40,095 nt of DNA from an uncultured Colwellia sp. (GTDB lineage: Bacteria; Pseudomonadota; Gammaproteobacteria; Enterobacterales; Alteromonadaceae). A program made the position numbers and the translations under genes. The stretch covers positions 1-40,095 of the forward strand of contig CAJWZC010000028.1 in assembly GCA_913049915.1 (NCBI GenBank). Reading direction: 5' to 3'. The stretch's first letter is position 1. Each line of letters starts with the position of its first letter. The notes under the pieces were generated by a model that searched no databases, was not told where the DNA came from, and worked only from the letters and a program-made list of their open reading frames with translations. Shown piece after piece: positions 7,931-16,734 of this stretch.

Positions 7931-9142
7931 ATGTCTCACGCTCCTCAAGTAGATAAATCTCAAGTACATTTACCCCAAATTAAAGTTGCCGCTACCTATA
8001 TGCGTGGTGGCACTTCTAAGGGTGTATTTTTTAATTTAATGGACTTGCCTGAAACTTGTCAGCAGGCAGGCAGTGCCCGGGATGCTTTATTATTACGTGT
8101 TATTGGCAGTCCTGATCCCTACGGAAAACAAACCGATGGTATGGGTGGGGCAACGTCTAGTACCAGTAAAACAGTTATATTAGAAAAATCAGAGCAAGCT
8201 GGTCACGATGTCGATTATTTATTTGGTCAAGTGGCCATTGATAAAGCGTTTGTTGATTGGAGTGGAAATTGCGGTAACTTAACGGCGGCGGTAGGCTCTT
8301 TTGCGATTAGCTCAGGCTTAGTGAATGCAGATAGAATACCTGATAACGGTATTTGTGAAGTGCGAATTTGGCAGAAAAACATCAGCAAAACAATTATTGC
8401 CCATGTACCCATCACCAACGGTGCAGTACAAGAAACTGGTGATTTTGAACTTGATGGCGTGACTTTCCCTGCAGCTGAAGTACAAGTTGATTTTGTTGCG
8501 CCAGTAGATCCAAGTGAAGCGATGTTTCCTACCGGTAATTTAGTAGATGATCTTGTTGTACCTGATATTGGTACGTTTAAAGTGACCATGATCATGGCAG
8601 GTATTCCAACAATTTTCTTAAATGCAGAAGAGATTGGTTATACCGGTATAGAACTTCAAGACGCCATCAATAATGATGAGGCAGCGCTTTCTCGTTTTGA
8701 AACTATTCGTGCATATGGTGCGATAAAAATGGGTTTAATTAGCTATATCGAAGAAGCTAAAGCCCGTCAACATACGCCAAAAGTTGCCTTTGTTACACAC
8801 GCACAGGATTACACTACGTCTAGTGGTAAAAATGTTTCAGCGGGTGAAATCGATTTACACGTACGCGCGTTATCTATGGGTAAATTACATCATGCCATGA
8901 TGGGAACGGCCGCGGTCGCTATTGGTACCGCCGCAGCTATTCCAGGCACACTGGTAAATTTGGCAGCAGGTGGTGGTGAAAGAAGTGCAGTAACTTTTGG
9001 CCATCCATCAGGCACGCTAAAAGTCGGCGCACAAGCTGAATGTATGAATGATAACTGGACCGTTAAAAAAGTTAGTATGAGCCGTAGTGCTCGAGTTTTA
9101 ATGGAAGGTTGGGTGAGGGTGCCTGCATTATCTGAATTGTGA
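7931..9142 (+). CDS. prpF: 2-methylaconitate cis-trans isomerase
   Basis: The 403-residue PrpF-family protein (diaminopimelate-epimerase fold) isomerises the 2-methylaconitate made by AcnD so that a hydratase can form 2-methylisocitrate. The family signature MRGGTSKGVFF is at 24-34. K80 in TSKTVIL and C114 in GNCGN match by spacing (34 residues) the K73 and C107 reported for the Shewanella enzyme. I chose ATG 7931 over an in-frame start at 7895 because AAGGA lies 8 bases upstream and homologues begin close to this point. It is the last gene of the operon and is followed by a terminator. Confidence 0.95.
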   Translation: MSHAPQVDKSQVHLPQIKVAATYMRGGTSKGVFFNLMDLPETCQQAGSARDALLLRVIGSPDPYGKQTDGMGGATSSTSKTVILEKSEQAGHDVDYLFGQVAIDKAFVDWSGNCGNLTAAVGSFAISSGLVNADRIPDNGICEVRIWQKNISKTIIAHVPITNGAVQETGDFELDGVTFPAAEVQVDFVAPVDPSEAMFPTGNLVDDLVVPDIGTFKVTMIMAGIPTIFLNAEEIGYTGIELQDAINNDEAALSRFETIRAYGAIKMGLISYIEEAKARQHTPKVAFVTHAQDYTTSSGKNVSAGEIDLHVRALSMGKLHHAMMGTAAVAIGTAAAIPGTLVNLAAGGGERSAVTFGHPSGTLKVGAQAECMNDNWTVKKVSMSRSARVLMEGWVRVPALSEL

Positions 9143-9187
9143 GTAGATTGAATAGATAAAAGTTTGATAAATTAAGTGTCAAAACAG

Positions 9188-9218
9188 AAAAAGCGCAGAT
9201 TACTCTACGCTTTTTTTT
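9188..9218. terminator. Terminator between prpF and the receptor gene
   Basis: Stem AAAAAGCG-C-AGA with TCT-A-CGCTTTTT, loop TTAC, one mismatch, then a T run. An A run on the other side lets it work in both directions between two convergent genes. Confidence 0.85.
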
Positions 9219-9240
9219 GTTTTACTTTTATTTTATAAGG

Positions 9241-12129
9241 CTAGAACTTAAATTCAGCGCCAGCATAGTAGAACGCACCATTAAATCCAAAAGGTGCCGA
9301 GCGACGTGAATAAGTAAATACCCCTGGGCTACTTACCACAATATTACCATTAGCATCTTCTATCGTTCCTGAACGTGAGTTACCTATAGTATTTTCATCA
9401 GGGTAAACATCAAACAAGTTATTACCCCCAACGTTAAATGATAAGCTCTCAGTTACTTGATAGTTAATACGTAAATCAGTTAGCACTTCAGCGCCGTAGG
9501 TTTGTCGACCACCATCAGTAACGGTATATTCACCATAACGGTTAAAGGCTAGATTGATACTCAAATCACCGATAGTATAAAAGCCACTCAAGCTGATACG
9601 ATCTTGTGGTTGCCACTCTTCAATGATTGAAATAGCTTGCTCTGAGAAAACATCGCTAGGATCAACACCACCCAGCGCACTACCTGTCGGTGTATAAATA
9701 CTTACTACGTCGGTTTCAGTAAAGTTTGCTGCAGCCGTTAAGTTAAAGTCACCACCTAATAACTCAGTATTCCATGTAGCAATGATATCAATACCTGTCG
9801 TTTCAGTATCTGCACCATTAAGGAAAAACTGACCAGCACCGGCGCCTGAGGCGATTAATGCTGCATCTAAAGCAGGGGACAAGCCTTGCTTTAACGAGTT
9901 ACTTAACACAATACGGTCTTCAATATCGATAGAATACCAATCGACGGTTAAGTTGATGTCATCTGTGACATGAATTACTGTACCTAAGCTAAAGTTGGTT
10001 GCTTCTTCTTCTTTTAATTCAGGGATGCCTATCGCTTTGGCTAGATTTGAGTCATTGCGAAAAGTACCCACTTGCACGGCAATTTGATCGCCACCAGGGT
10101 TATTTGGATCGTTTTGGAACTGAGTACTAATATTATCAGTATAAAGTTGTTGCATTGACGGAGCACGGAAACCGGTACTCATAGCACCACGGATCGCTAT
10201 CGCTTCAGTTATTGACCAATTAGCGGCTAGTTTGAAGTTAGTACTGTCACCAAAACCTTGGTAATCATCATAACGAACAGCGCCACTAACAATTAAGTCT
10301 TCAGTCACTTCAGTTTCTGCATCCACATAAAAGGAGATAACATCACGAGTTTCATCTACCGCTTGCATAGGTGCTGTACCACCAAAACCTTGAGTACCAG
10401 CAGAGCGATCATCAGGATATAAGCTATTGCCTTGTGCATCGGTATCATAGTCTCTATAGGAGTACTCATCACCCGCAGTCACTATAAACTGATCTGTTCG
10501 CATTTCGGCGCCCATAGCCAATGAAAACAAATCAAAGTCTTGAGTATAATCAAGATTTAACGTTTGCAGCGATAACTCTAACCCATAAGCTGCAGCTTGA
10601 CGTGGAATCGATGATCTAATCTCATCAGCGCTCAAACTCGAGTTATAACGTAATGAGTTAGCATAAGAAGAGTTAATGGTGTCACTGGTTACATAATCAA
10701 TATTGTTCTGGCCATAGGTATAAGAAAAATCTAGTGACGAACCATCTGAAAAGTGTGTTTGGTAACCAAAATTATAAGAAATATCTTGTATATCAGTATT
10801 TATTTTAGGTAAAAATCCATTAGGGATAGTCGCATCACCATCTTGTAATGGGGCATTACCGCCATTGTTGTTGTTATGGCGGAAAAATGCCGCAGACTCA
10901 TTATCTCGATTTGAGTAAGTGAGGAAACCGTAAAGTTCACCATCACCTAATTCATAGCCGGTATTAACGGTTAAACCAAATTGGCTTGAATCAGCATCGC
11001 CTATTCTAAAGGTTGATCGACTTGCTGTTGCTTCTCTAGCATCGCCTAATAATACATTGCCATTAGCTAAATCAGTGCAGCCTGAAAATTGACATGAGCC
11101 ATGTAAACCGGCGCGATTTGTATAACCACGATCTCTAAAATTTAGGGTTGTATTTAAGTAACCATTATCTCCTAAGTTAAACCCCTTAGTTATGTCTACG
11201 TTGGTAGTTTCACCATCACCTTCTGAATATTCTCCATAAGATACTGCAACTTTACCGCCTTCACTAGCATCGTTAAGTACAATGTTAATGACACCCGCAA
11301 TAGCGTCAGAGCCGTATTGTGCGGCTGCACCATCACGTAATACTTCGATACGTTTAATGGATGCGGCAGGGATAGCATTCATATCGGTACCTGCTGTACC
11401 ACGACCAACAGAAGTATTTATATGAATTAAACTAGCTTGGTGACGACGTCGACCATTAATCAATACTAAGGTTTGATCTGGTCCTAGGCCTCTTAGAGTT
11501 GCTGGACGTAAAGCATCGCTACCATCACTGATTGATGAGCTAGAGAAGTTAAATGATGGTGCGATCGCTTGGAGCATACGACCAACTTCTGTTTGACCAG
11601 TATTAGCTAATGCTTCTGCTGTTAAAATATCTACGGGTACAGGTAAGTCTTCAGCTGATCGGCCGGCAACTCGGCTACCAATGATTGCTATTTTTTCAAC
11701 TTCACTTTCTTGTACTTGGTCTGCTTCTTGAGCTAGTGCTGTTGGACTAGCTGCTCCAAGTAAAAGTGGGATTAGCGCGGCGTTCATGTTTTTATGTTTC
11801 ATTATTATATCTCTTTTATTATGTGAATCAACTTGAATACTCAGTTGACCAGAGATATTAATAACAGCGACTAGACCAGAACCATTTAGTAGTTTTTGTA
11901 AGCCAGAGTTAACAGAATAATAACCTTTTAATGTATTTGCTTGATATTGCTTAGTCAAATCAAATGAAAATATAATCGTTTGATTAGCCTTCTGGGCAAA
12001 TGCAATTAGGGCTTTATCAGCTCGTTGTTTATTAATATCAAAGCGAATGAAATCTTCAGCACTGGCATAGCTTGTTGGTAATAACATCACCACTAAGGTG
12101 AATATTGCGAACAAGGTATGTCTAACCAA
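9241..12129 (-). CDS. TonB-dependent outer-membrane receptor with STN signalling domain
   Basis: The 962-residue protein has a signal peptide (about 1-24, ending SYASA). An STN domain follows (about 28-100: FDINKQRADKALIAFAQKAN, TLKGYYSVNSGLQKLL). The plug is at about 155-275 (LRGLGPDQTLVLINGRRR, IEVLRDGAAAQYGSDAIAGV), then a 22-strand-type barrel ends in F. STN domains let FecA-like transducers signal to a FecR anti-sigma factor, and such a pair is encoded next door. The start is TTG at 12127-12129; no ATG lies upstream in frame before a stop. Oddly, residues 110-134, starting MKHKNMNAALIPLLL and ending PTALAQ, look like a second signal peptide, with ATG at 11800-11802. The substrate is not identifiable. 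Confidence 0.9.
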   Translation of the reverse strand: MVRHTLFAIFTLVVMLLPTSYASAEDFIRFDINKQRADKALIAFAQKANQTIIFSFDLTKQYQANTLKGYYSVNSGLQKLLNGSGLVAVINISGQLSIQVDSHNKRDIIMKHKNMNAALIPLLLGAASPTALAQEADQVQESEVEKIAIIGSRVAGRSAEDLPVPVDILTAEALANTGQTEVGRMLQAIAPSFNFSSSSISDGSDALRPATLRGLGPDQTLVLINGRRRHQASLIHINTSVGRGTAGTDMNAIPAASIKRIEVLRDGAAAQYGSDAIAGVINIVLNDASEGGKVAVSYGEYSEGDGETTNVDITKGFNLGDNGYLNTTLNFRDRGYTNRAGLHGSCQFSGCTDLANGNVLLGDAREATASRSTFRIGDADSSQFGLTVNTGYELGDGELYGFLTYSNRDNESAAFFRHNNNNGGNAPLQDGDATIPNGFLPKINTDIQDISYNFGYQTHFSDGSSLDFSYTYGQNNIDYVTSDTINSSYANSLRYNSSLSADEIRSSIPRQAAAYGLELSLQTLNLDYTQDFDLFSLAMGAEMRTDQFIVTAGDEYSYRDYDTDAQGNSLYPDDRSAGTQGFGGTAPMQAVDETRDVISFYVDAETEVTEDLIVSGAVRYDDYQGFGDSTNFKLAANWSITEAIAIRGAMSTGFRAPSMQQLYTDNISTQFQNDPNNPGGDQIAVQVGTFRNDSNLAKAIGIPELKEEEATNFSLGTVIHVTDDINLTVDWYSIDIEDRIVLSNSLKQGLSPALDAALIASGAGAGQFFLNGADTETTGIDIIATWNTELLGGDFNLTAAANFTETDVVSIYTPTGSALGGVDPSDVFSEQAISIIEEWQPQDRISLSGFYTIGDLSINLAFNRYGEYTVTDGGRQTYGAEVLTDLRINYQVTESLSFNVGGNNLFDVYPDENTIGNSRSGTIEDANGNIVVSSPGVFTYSRRSAPFGFNGAFYYAGAEFKF

Positions 12130-12242
12130 GATTTTACTCTGACGAAATTGCTTTCGCCAACTGTGTAATATTAATAAACAGCTAAGCAGGGGGAATCCTC
12201 TATTTAATTTTTAATTTTTATTATATTGTTTCATATGTAATA

Positions 12243-12271
12243 AAATAGCTAGTAATAAATACTAGCTATTT
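12243..12271. repeat. Hairpin between fecR-like and receptor genes
   Basis: Perfect 12-bp arms, AAATAGCTAGTA and TACTAGCTATTT, with loop ATAAA. It lies in the 207-bp gap between the anti-sigma gene and the receptor gene. There is no strong T run after it in the direction of transcription, so it is more likely an RNA-processing or partial-termination site, or an operator, than a full terminator. Confidence 0.6.
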
Positions 12272-12336
12272 ATCGAATAAATAGAGATAGATATATCAGC
12301 TCGGAATTATAGAAAAAAACACGATAAAATAGTGGG

Positions 12337-13461
12337 TTAGTTAGCCGAGGTGAGTAATATTTTACCATCAGGATTTTTGCTGAAATTAATACCAAAATTA
12401 CTTTGTAACGAACTCAATAGACCATCAATATCACCGGCCTTAAAATAACCAGCAACATTTATAGTAGCTAGTTCACTATCAACAATTTCAAAGTGATTGG
12501 TGGTATAACGACTAATTTCAGTTAGAGCGATAGATAGAGGCTCACCTTCAAAAATTAACATACCTTGTTGCCATGCTAGATCGCGGTGAATTTGATCTAA
12601 AGATACTTTTTCTACAGGTGTAGTCTTAATTGAAGGTGAATGTTCAGCTATTATTATTTTTTCACCAGAAACAACCAGCTTAGCCTCTAAAGTATCAGAT
12701 TTAAAGGGTGTAAGTGCTTGTGTTAACGACTCTTTAATAGCAGTCACTGGCATGCTTGCTTTGGTGATTAATACTTTACCTTCAGTCACAACTAATTCCA
12801 TCGCCAGGCTATCAGTTTTCTGGACATTAAAAATGGTACCCAATGCAGTAAATGATTTTTTGCCCACGGTTACCGTGAAAGGACGATTTTTATCTTTAGC
12901 TACATCAAAGCGGGCTTCGCCACGGACTAAGGTGAGTAGCCGATGATTAGGACTGAATTTAACTTTAATAAGGCTGTTAGTATTTAGTTGAATCTGTGAA
13001 CCATCTTGTAAGGTAAAGCTAGTTTGTTCACCTACTTTAGTTTTTAAGGTATGAGTTTGGGTTAACATTTGTTCATTAAACGAAGGTAGATAAGGTAAAA
13101 AGGACTCATTAAGTAATGTATTAGCGCCGATGAGTGAAACAATAGCAAAACTTGCAGCCAGTGCTATTACTGAAAATCTATGTCGTTTACTTTGTATTTT
13201 TGCTTGCGCTAATGGAAATAAATCTCTCAACTCATTTAGGACACTTAAATCATCCCAATAAGAAGCCATTTCAAGTAGAGTGCTGTGATGATGGTTGTTT
13301 TGTTGACACCAAGTTACCAGTTGCTGTTTTTCAGCTGTAGTTAAACCTCTGTCTATGCGACTGATCCAAAGACAAGCGAGTTCTTGAATATTATCACCTT
13401 GAACATTACCATTATTTTTTTGCTTATTATCGTTACCAAATAGCTGGCTGACATTACTCAT
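12337..13461 (-). CDS. FecR-family anti-sigma factor
   Basis: The 374-residue inner-membrane regulator has an N-terminal cytoplasmic FecR_N/DUF4880 domain (about 26-75; ELACLWISRIDRGLTTAEKQ). One membrane helix lies at about 96-115, the periplasmic FecR domain at about 138-235 (LQDGSQIQLNTNSLI, VRGEARFDVA), and a C-terminal STN-like domain at about 300-372. Such proteins hold their ECF sigma factor inactive, or assist it, until the outer-membrane receptor signals. The gene begins 14 bp after the sigma gene, so the two are surely cotranscribed. A linker of about 60 residues (236-298) between the FecR and C-terminal domains is longer than I would expect. The receptor gene downstream is the presumed partner. 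Confidence 0.92.
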   Translation of the reverse strand: MSNVSQLFGNDNKQKNNGNVQGDNIQELACLWISRIDRGLTTAEKQQLVTWCQQNNHHHSTLLEMASYWDDLSVLNELRDLFPLAQAKIQSKRHRFSVIALAASFAIVSLIGANTLLNESFLPYLPSFNEQMLTQTHTLKTKVGEQTSFTLQDGSQIQLNTNSLIKVKFSPNHRLLTLVRGEARFDVAKDKNRPFTVTVGKKSFTALGTIFNVQKTDSLAMELVVTEGKVLITKASMPVTAIKESLTQALTPFKSDTLEAKLVVSGEKIIIAEHSPSIKTTPVEKVSLDQIHRDLAWQQGMLIFEGEPLSIALTEISRYTTNHFEIVDSELATINVAGYFKAGDIDGLLSSLQSNFGINFSKNPDGKILLTSAN

Positions 13462-13475
13462 GCTTATTCTCTATT

Positions 13476-14048
13476 TCAGGACTTTTTTCTTATTTGGCTA
13501 CTACACACTTGTGGTTCTTGTTTTAAACGTTGAGTACATTGTTCTTGGTTCATTCGTTTTATATACATAGCACTTTTTAGTAAGCCCTGTGCTATATGTT
13601 TCTCAACAGTACTTTCACTTAAACTTAAATCGTTAGCAATTTCTTTTTGGCTTAAGCCATAAACTTTTTTTAGTATAAAGCATTTACGCACAGAACCCGA
13701 GAGTTGATCAGTAGCACGACAAAAAAATAAAAACTGCTCTTTACTTTCATAATCATCTTCAATTTTTATACTCGTTAATGGCAGCGGTAGCTGAATAAAA
13801 TCCTCTAAAGAATCATTATATTTATTATCCCATCGAGCAACATGATTTAACGCAAGGTTTTTAGCAGTTTTTAGCATGTAGCTACGCACATATTTAATTT
13901 CTTGCTTTAAATCAGCCTCGTAAGTTTTAACGAAGGTTTCTTGAACAATATCATCAATATCGTCAGGTTTAACAATATGACTAATCAAGCGACCCATATT
14001 TCGTTTAGTGCTGAGAAAAACTTTTATCAATGCGAAGTTTCTTGTCAT
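13476..14048 (-). CDS. FecI-type ECF sigma factor
   Basis: The 190-residue sigma-70-family protein has region 2 at about 18-75 (DDIDDIVQETFVKTYEA, RSYMLKTAKNLALNH) and region 4 at about 112-165, with the helix-turn-helix GLSQKEIANDLSLSESTVEKH. It begins at ATG 14046-14048. Its place directly ahead of a fecR-like gene, with an STN-type TonB receptor after that, defines an iron-starvation-type or nutrient-responsive signalling cassette. The target promoter is most likely the receptor's own, in the 207-bp gap after the anti-sigma gene (inference). The C-terminal 20 residues are polar and variable. Confidence 0.92.
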   Translation of the reverse strand: MTRNFALIKVFLSTKRNMGRLISHIVKPDDIDDIVQETFVKTYEADLKQEIKYVRSYMLKTAKNLALNHVARWDNKYNDSLEDFIQLPLPLTSIKIEDDYESKEQFLFFCRATDQLSGSVRKCFILKKVYGLSQKEIANDLSLSESTVEKHIAQGLLKSAMYIKRMNQEQCTQRLKQEPQVCSSQIRKKS

Positions 14049-14197
14049 CCATGTTTACTCAATACATTTTAACTTGAATCGATAATACCCATGGGGTTTA
14101 GTAAATGTCTAACCTTTATCACATCTTTTTACTTTTAATATATCGCTAGGGAGTTTATAAAGAGTTATTAATAATTATTATTATAAAGGATTCAAGC

Positions 14198-14800
14198 TTG
14201 TCTATAATAACTACCCACTTAACTTGTTTAAACAACTCACTGATAAATTATATCGGTGCTAGCTTATTGATATGTAGTTTTGTCTCCCTTAGTGTTAGCG
14301 CTGCTACGTTAACCATCTCTGATAACCTGGTCATACGTGATATTGATAATAAGTCAGTAGAGCAGGGGATCTTGTCAAAACCCCAGGTGTTCCGATTAAT
14401 CCAAGGAGAGCATATTTTAGTACTTAAATATAAGGATGTATTTGAAGATTTAGAGTTTGGCGAGGAAAGATTAGTTAAGTCTGACTACTTTGTTGTTAAG
14501 TTCAGCGTTAAAAATCAGCAAGAACTATTATTAAGTACAAGCAACATTCATGACTTAGCTGCGGCCGAGTGCTTTATAAAGTCACCAGAATTAAACTTGT
14601 TGGATGAACGTAAACAAGAAGTGGCACTGGAATTAGAAACATTAAATGATTATGAATTAGCCAAACAGGCCACTAAAGTGGTTACTAGCTTATCTGCCCC
14701 AGCAGTTATATCTCAAAACAATAACAAAATAACTAATACCACTAAAAATAACAAAGAGAGTTTTCTTCTATTTATTAACACAAAAGAGGAAGTAAAATAG
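14198..14800 (+). CDS. DUF2057 (UPF0319/YccT-like) secreted protein
   Basis: The 200-residue protein starts at TTG 14198, chosen because AAAGGA at 14185-14190 is well placed and no ATG fits. An N-terminal hydrophobic segment ending SVSAATLTISD (about 20-37) is a signal peptide. The mature start ATLTISDNLVIRDIDNK and the block FGEERLVKSDYFVVKFSV match the DUF2057 pattern of E. coli YccT. Family function is poorly known; these are periplasmic or surface proteins. The C-terminal third is N/K-rich and diverged. The gene is divergent from the sigma gene and only a few bases ahead of the SIMPL-domain gene, so the two probably form an operon. Confidence 0.75.
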   Translation: MSIITTHLTCLNNSLINYIGASLLICSFVSLSVSAATLTISDNLVIRDIDNKSVEQGILSKPQVFRLIQGEHILVLKYKDVFEDLEFGEERLVKSDYFVVKFSVKNQQELLLSTSNIHDLAAAECFIKSPELNLLDERKQEVALELETLNDYELAKQATKVVTSLSAPAVISQNNNKITNTTKNNKESFLLFINTKEEVK

Positions 14801-14851
14801 TTCATGATTCTCCAATACACAAAAACTAAATACCTTAATTTAAGGACTGAT

Positions 14852-15694
14852 ATGAATTTGTTAGCTTCTTCTCGGTTTTATAGATATATTTTATTAATAC
14901 CAGCACTTAAACTAATATGGAATCTTACTTTCGGAACCTTATTGTTCTGTGTACTATTTTCTACTGCAGCTTTTTCCTTTGAAGAAGCGGGTATTGAAGT
15001 ATCAGGTCAGGGTAATGTCGTTGTCATTCCGGATCAATTTTTGTTAACCCTAACGATTACCGAACGAGGTCGAATACCCAGTAAGTTAAAGGCCTTGGTA
15101 AATAAAAAAAGTAATTCAGTCATTAACTCAGTTAAAAGTCTTGATGTAAAAGAGAGCAATATATCATCTGTGCGCGTTAATTTACGGATCATTGAAGATA
15201 AACCCTCAATTAAAGTACAAGGTGTTGAACTAAACAGAGCTAGGCAAGGAAGTATTTATATTGATGGTAAAAGTATTAATAAGCAATCGACTAACGTTAC
15301 TGAAAAAAAGACACCATTATTTGAATTAAGTCGTCAAATAATGGTAAGTTTTAACGATATAGATGAATACGATAGCTTTTTAGCGCAAATTATTAAAATA
15401 AATGTTAGTCAGGTTTTCTCGCTGTCTATGAGTGTTGCTAGACGTGATGAGTATTATCAACAAGCGTTATTAAAAGCTATAAGCCAAGCAAAACAAAAAG
15501 CACAACGCATGAGTAAAGAAGCTGGACGAAACCTAGGTAAGATTATGTTGATTAAAGAGCTTTCAAGTAATCACTACCGACCAATGTATGTAGAATCAAT
15601 GATGAGTGATACTAATCCAAGAGCACATTTATCCTTAACTGGTAGCCAAACCATTACTGCCCGAATTTTGGTTAAATTTAGTCTTAAAGATTGA
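14852..15694 (+). CDS. SIMPL-domain (DUF541, YggE-like) periplasmic protein
   Basis: The mature part starts near FEEAGIEVSGQGNVVVIPDQ, the typical opening of the SIMPL/DUF541 family. The central part (about 80-145) is diverged, and the C-terminal half has the usual LLKAISQAKQKAQRMSKEAG helix and the closing block SQTITARILVKFSL. An N-terminal hydrophobic region of about 40 residues acts as signal peptide or anchor. I chose ATG 14852 because AAGGA at 14842-14846 is correctly spaced; an in-frame ATG at 14804, three bases after the previous stop, is the alternative and adds 16 residues. E. coli YggE has been linked to oxidative-stress tolerance, but no enzymatic function is established. Confidence 0.85.
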   Translation: MNLLASSRFYRYILLIPALKLIWNLTFGTLLFCVLFSTAAFSFEEAGIEVSGQGNVVVIPDQFLLTLTITERGRIPSKLKALVNKKSNSVINSVKSLDVKESNISSVRVNLRIIEDKPSIKVQGVELNRARQGSIYIDGKSINKQSTNVTEKKTPLFELSRQIMVSFNDIDEYDSFLAQIIKINVSQVFSLSMSVARRDEYYQQALLKAISQAKQKAQRMSKEAGRNLGKIMLIKELSSNHYRPMYVESMMSDTNPRAHLSLTGSQTITARILVKFSLKD

Positions 15695-15707
15695 TTAATC
15701 GACTGAT

Positions 15708-15763
15708 AACACGCAATACTTGGTCAATTGTTCGAGAAAAGCTTTAATTATTGTGTGTTTTTA
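15708..15763 (+). terminator. Probable terminator after the SIMPL-domain gene
   Basis: Arms AACACGCAATA (15708-15718) and TATTGTGTGTT (15749-15759) pair over 11 bp with one G-T pair and a long 30-nt loop, followed by a short T run. The loop length makes it weaker than the other terminators here. Confidence 0.5.
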
Positions 15764-15811
15764 GGTATGTTAGCGCTTTTTAATTATAGCTTTCTATAAT
15801 GGTATTTATTA

Positions 15812-16276
15812 ATGAGCGATCAAGCTGAATTTTATCATGAACTATTAGGGCAAACAAAAGCGCTAATAAGTAATGAATCTGATATTATTGCTAATATGGC
15901 AAATGTTAGTGCTTTACTGTTTGACCGTTTAGCTGAGGTTAATTGGGTAGGGTTTTATCGTGTTGTTGATAACGAACTAGTACTAGGCCCTTTTCAAGGC
16001 AAAGTTGCCTGTATTCGAATCCCATTAGGGAAAGGTGTTTGTGGAACATGTGCATCGACAGATAAAGTTCAACGAATAGCTGATGTGCACCAATTTGATG
16101 GACATATCGCTTGTGATGCGAGTAGTAATTCAGAGCTGGTTGTTCCTGTGACTATTGCAGGAAAAGTGGTTGCTGTTTTAGATATTGATAGTACAGCGTT
16201 TGAACGCTTTGATTTGCAAGACGAACAAGGCATTATAGCGATAGTTGAAGCATTCAAGCAGAATATAATTGTTTAA
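15812..16276 (+). CDS. msrC: Free methionine-(R)-sulfoxide reductase (GAF domain)
   Basis: The 154-residue protein is a single GAF domain of the fRMsr (E. coli YebR/MsrC) type, which reduces free methionine-R-sulfoxide in the cytoplasm using thioredoxin. The three redox cysteines are C67 (GKVACIRIP), C77 (GVCGTC) and C101 (HIACDASSNSE). Their spacings of 10 and 24 equal those of C84, C94 and C118 in the E. coli enzyme. An extra cysteine, C80, is next to C77. The length fits the family. In E. coli the gene also lies near proQ-prc, so the neighbourhood is partly conserved. The ribosome binding site is weak. Confidence 0.93.
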   Translation: MSDQAEFYHELLGQTKALISNESDIIANMANVSALLFDRLAEVNWVGFYRVVDNELVLGPFQGKVACIRIPLGKGVCGTCASTDKVQRIADVHQFDGHIACDASSNSELVVPVTIAGKVVAVLDIDSTAFERFDLQDEQGIIAIVEAFKQNIIV

Positions 16277-16334
16277 TATAGTGCCAAAGCGTAATCAGTT
16301 ATATATAACAGTGATATAGACAAGTGAAGGTTTA

Positions 16335-16622
16335 ATGAAAGAATTTGTAGTGATTCATGATTATTTAGTTACCCAAGAAATTGTTGGTGACTGGGATGGT
16401 CAGGAAGAAGACGTTGCTGAGAACATGAATGAATTTTATCATACCATGTACGACTTGGCGTCAGAAGATATTGAGACAGAAGTATTAGAGCAATTGTTAG
16501 CACTTATTTGGGATACCTGGATAGGTCAAGAAGAGATTGCTGATATTGGAACAGATGATATATATGATTGGTGTAAGCATGTACTCGATAACCCCGAGCA
16601 ACATCTCCAACCAGAAGAATAA
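16335..16622 (+). CDS. Small, highly acidic protein of unknown function
   Basis: A 95-residue protein that I do not recognise. By my count it has 27 Asp/Glu against two Lys and no Arg, so its net charge is about -25. It has no signal peptide, membrane segment or cysteine pair, and the residues WDGQEEDVAENMNEFY suggest an amphipathic, mostly helical fold. It sits 58 bp after msrC and 112 bp before proQ in the same direction. Codon use looks like that of its neighbours, so it is probably a real gene. One possible role, purely inferred, is to bind a basic partner such as the adjacent RNA chaperone. Confidence 0.8.
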   Translation: MKEFVVIHDYLVTQEIVGDWDGQEEDVAENMNEFYHTMYDLASEDIETEVLEQLLALIWDTWIGQEEIADIGTDDIYDWCKHVLDNPEQHLQPEE

Positions 16623-16734
16623 AGAAAGATAAACATTGGCGCTATTTTATTACTAGAGTACCTCTTGTTGAGTGATTCTTGTTGAAAAATGAAGTTAGCT
16701 TAATTTAATTTAAATTGTAAAAAAAAGTGTAATC

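Noticed and set aside
8227..8595. 122-residue minus-strand frame inside prpF
   Set aside because: Shadow of prpF, with no start signal or family resemblance.
14804..14851. Earlier in-frame ATG for the SIMPL-domain protein
   Set aside because: Its nearest AGAGGA lies about 12 bases upstream, farther than the well-spaced AAGGA before ATG 14852. It cannot be fully excluded.
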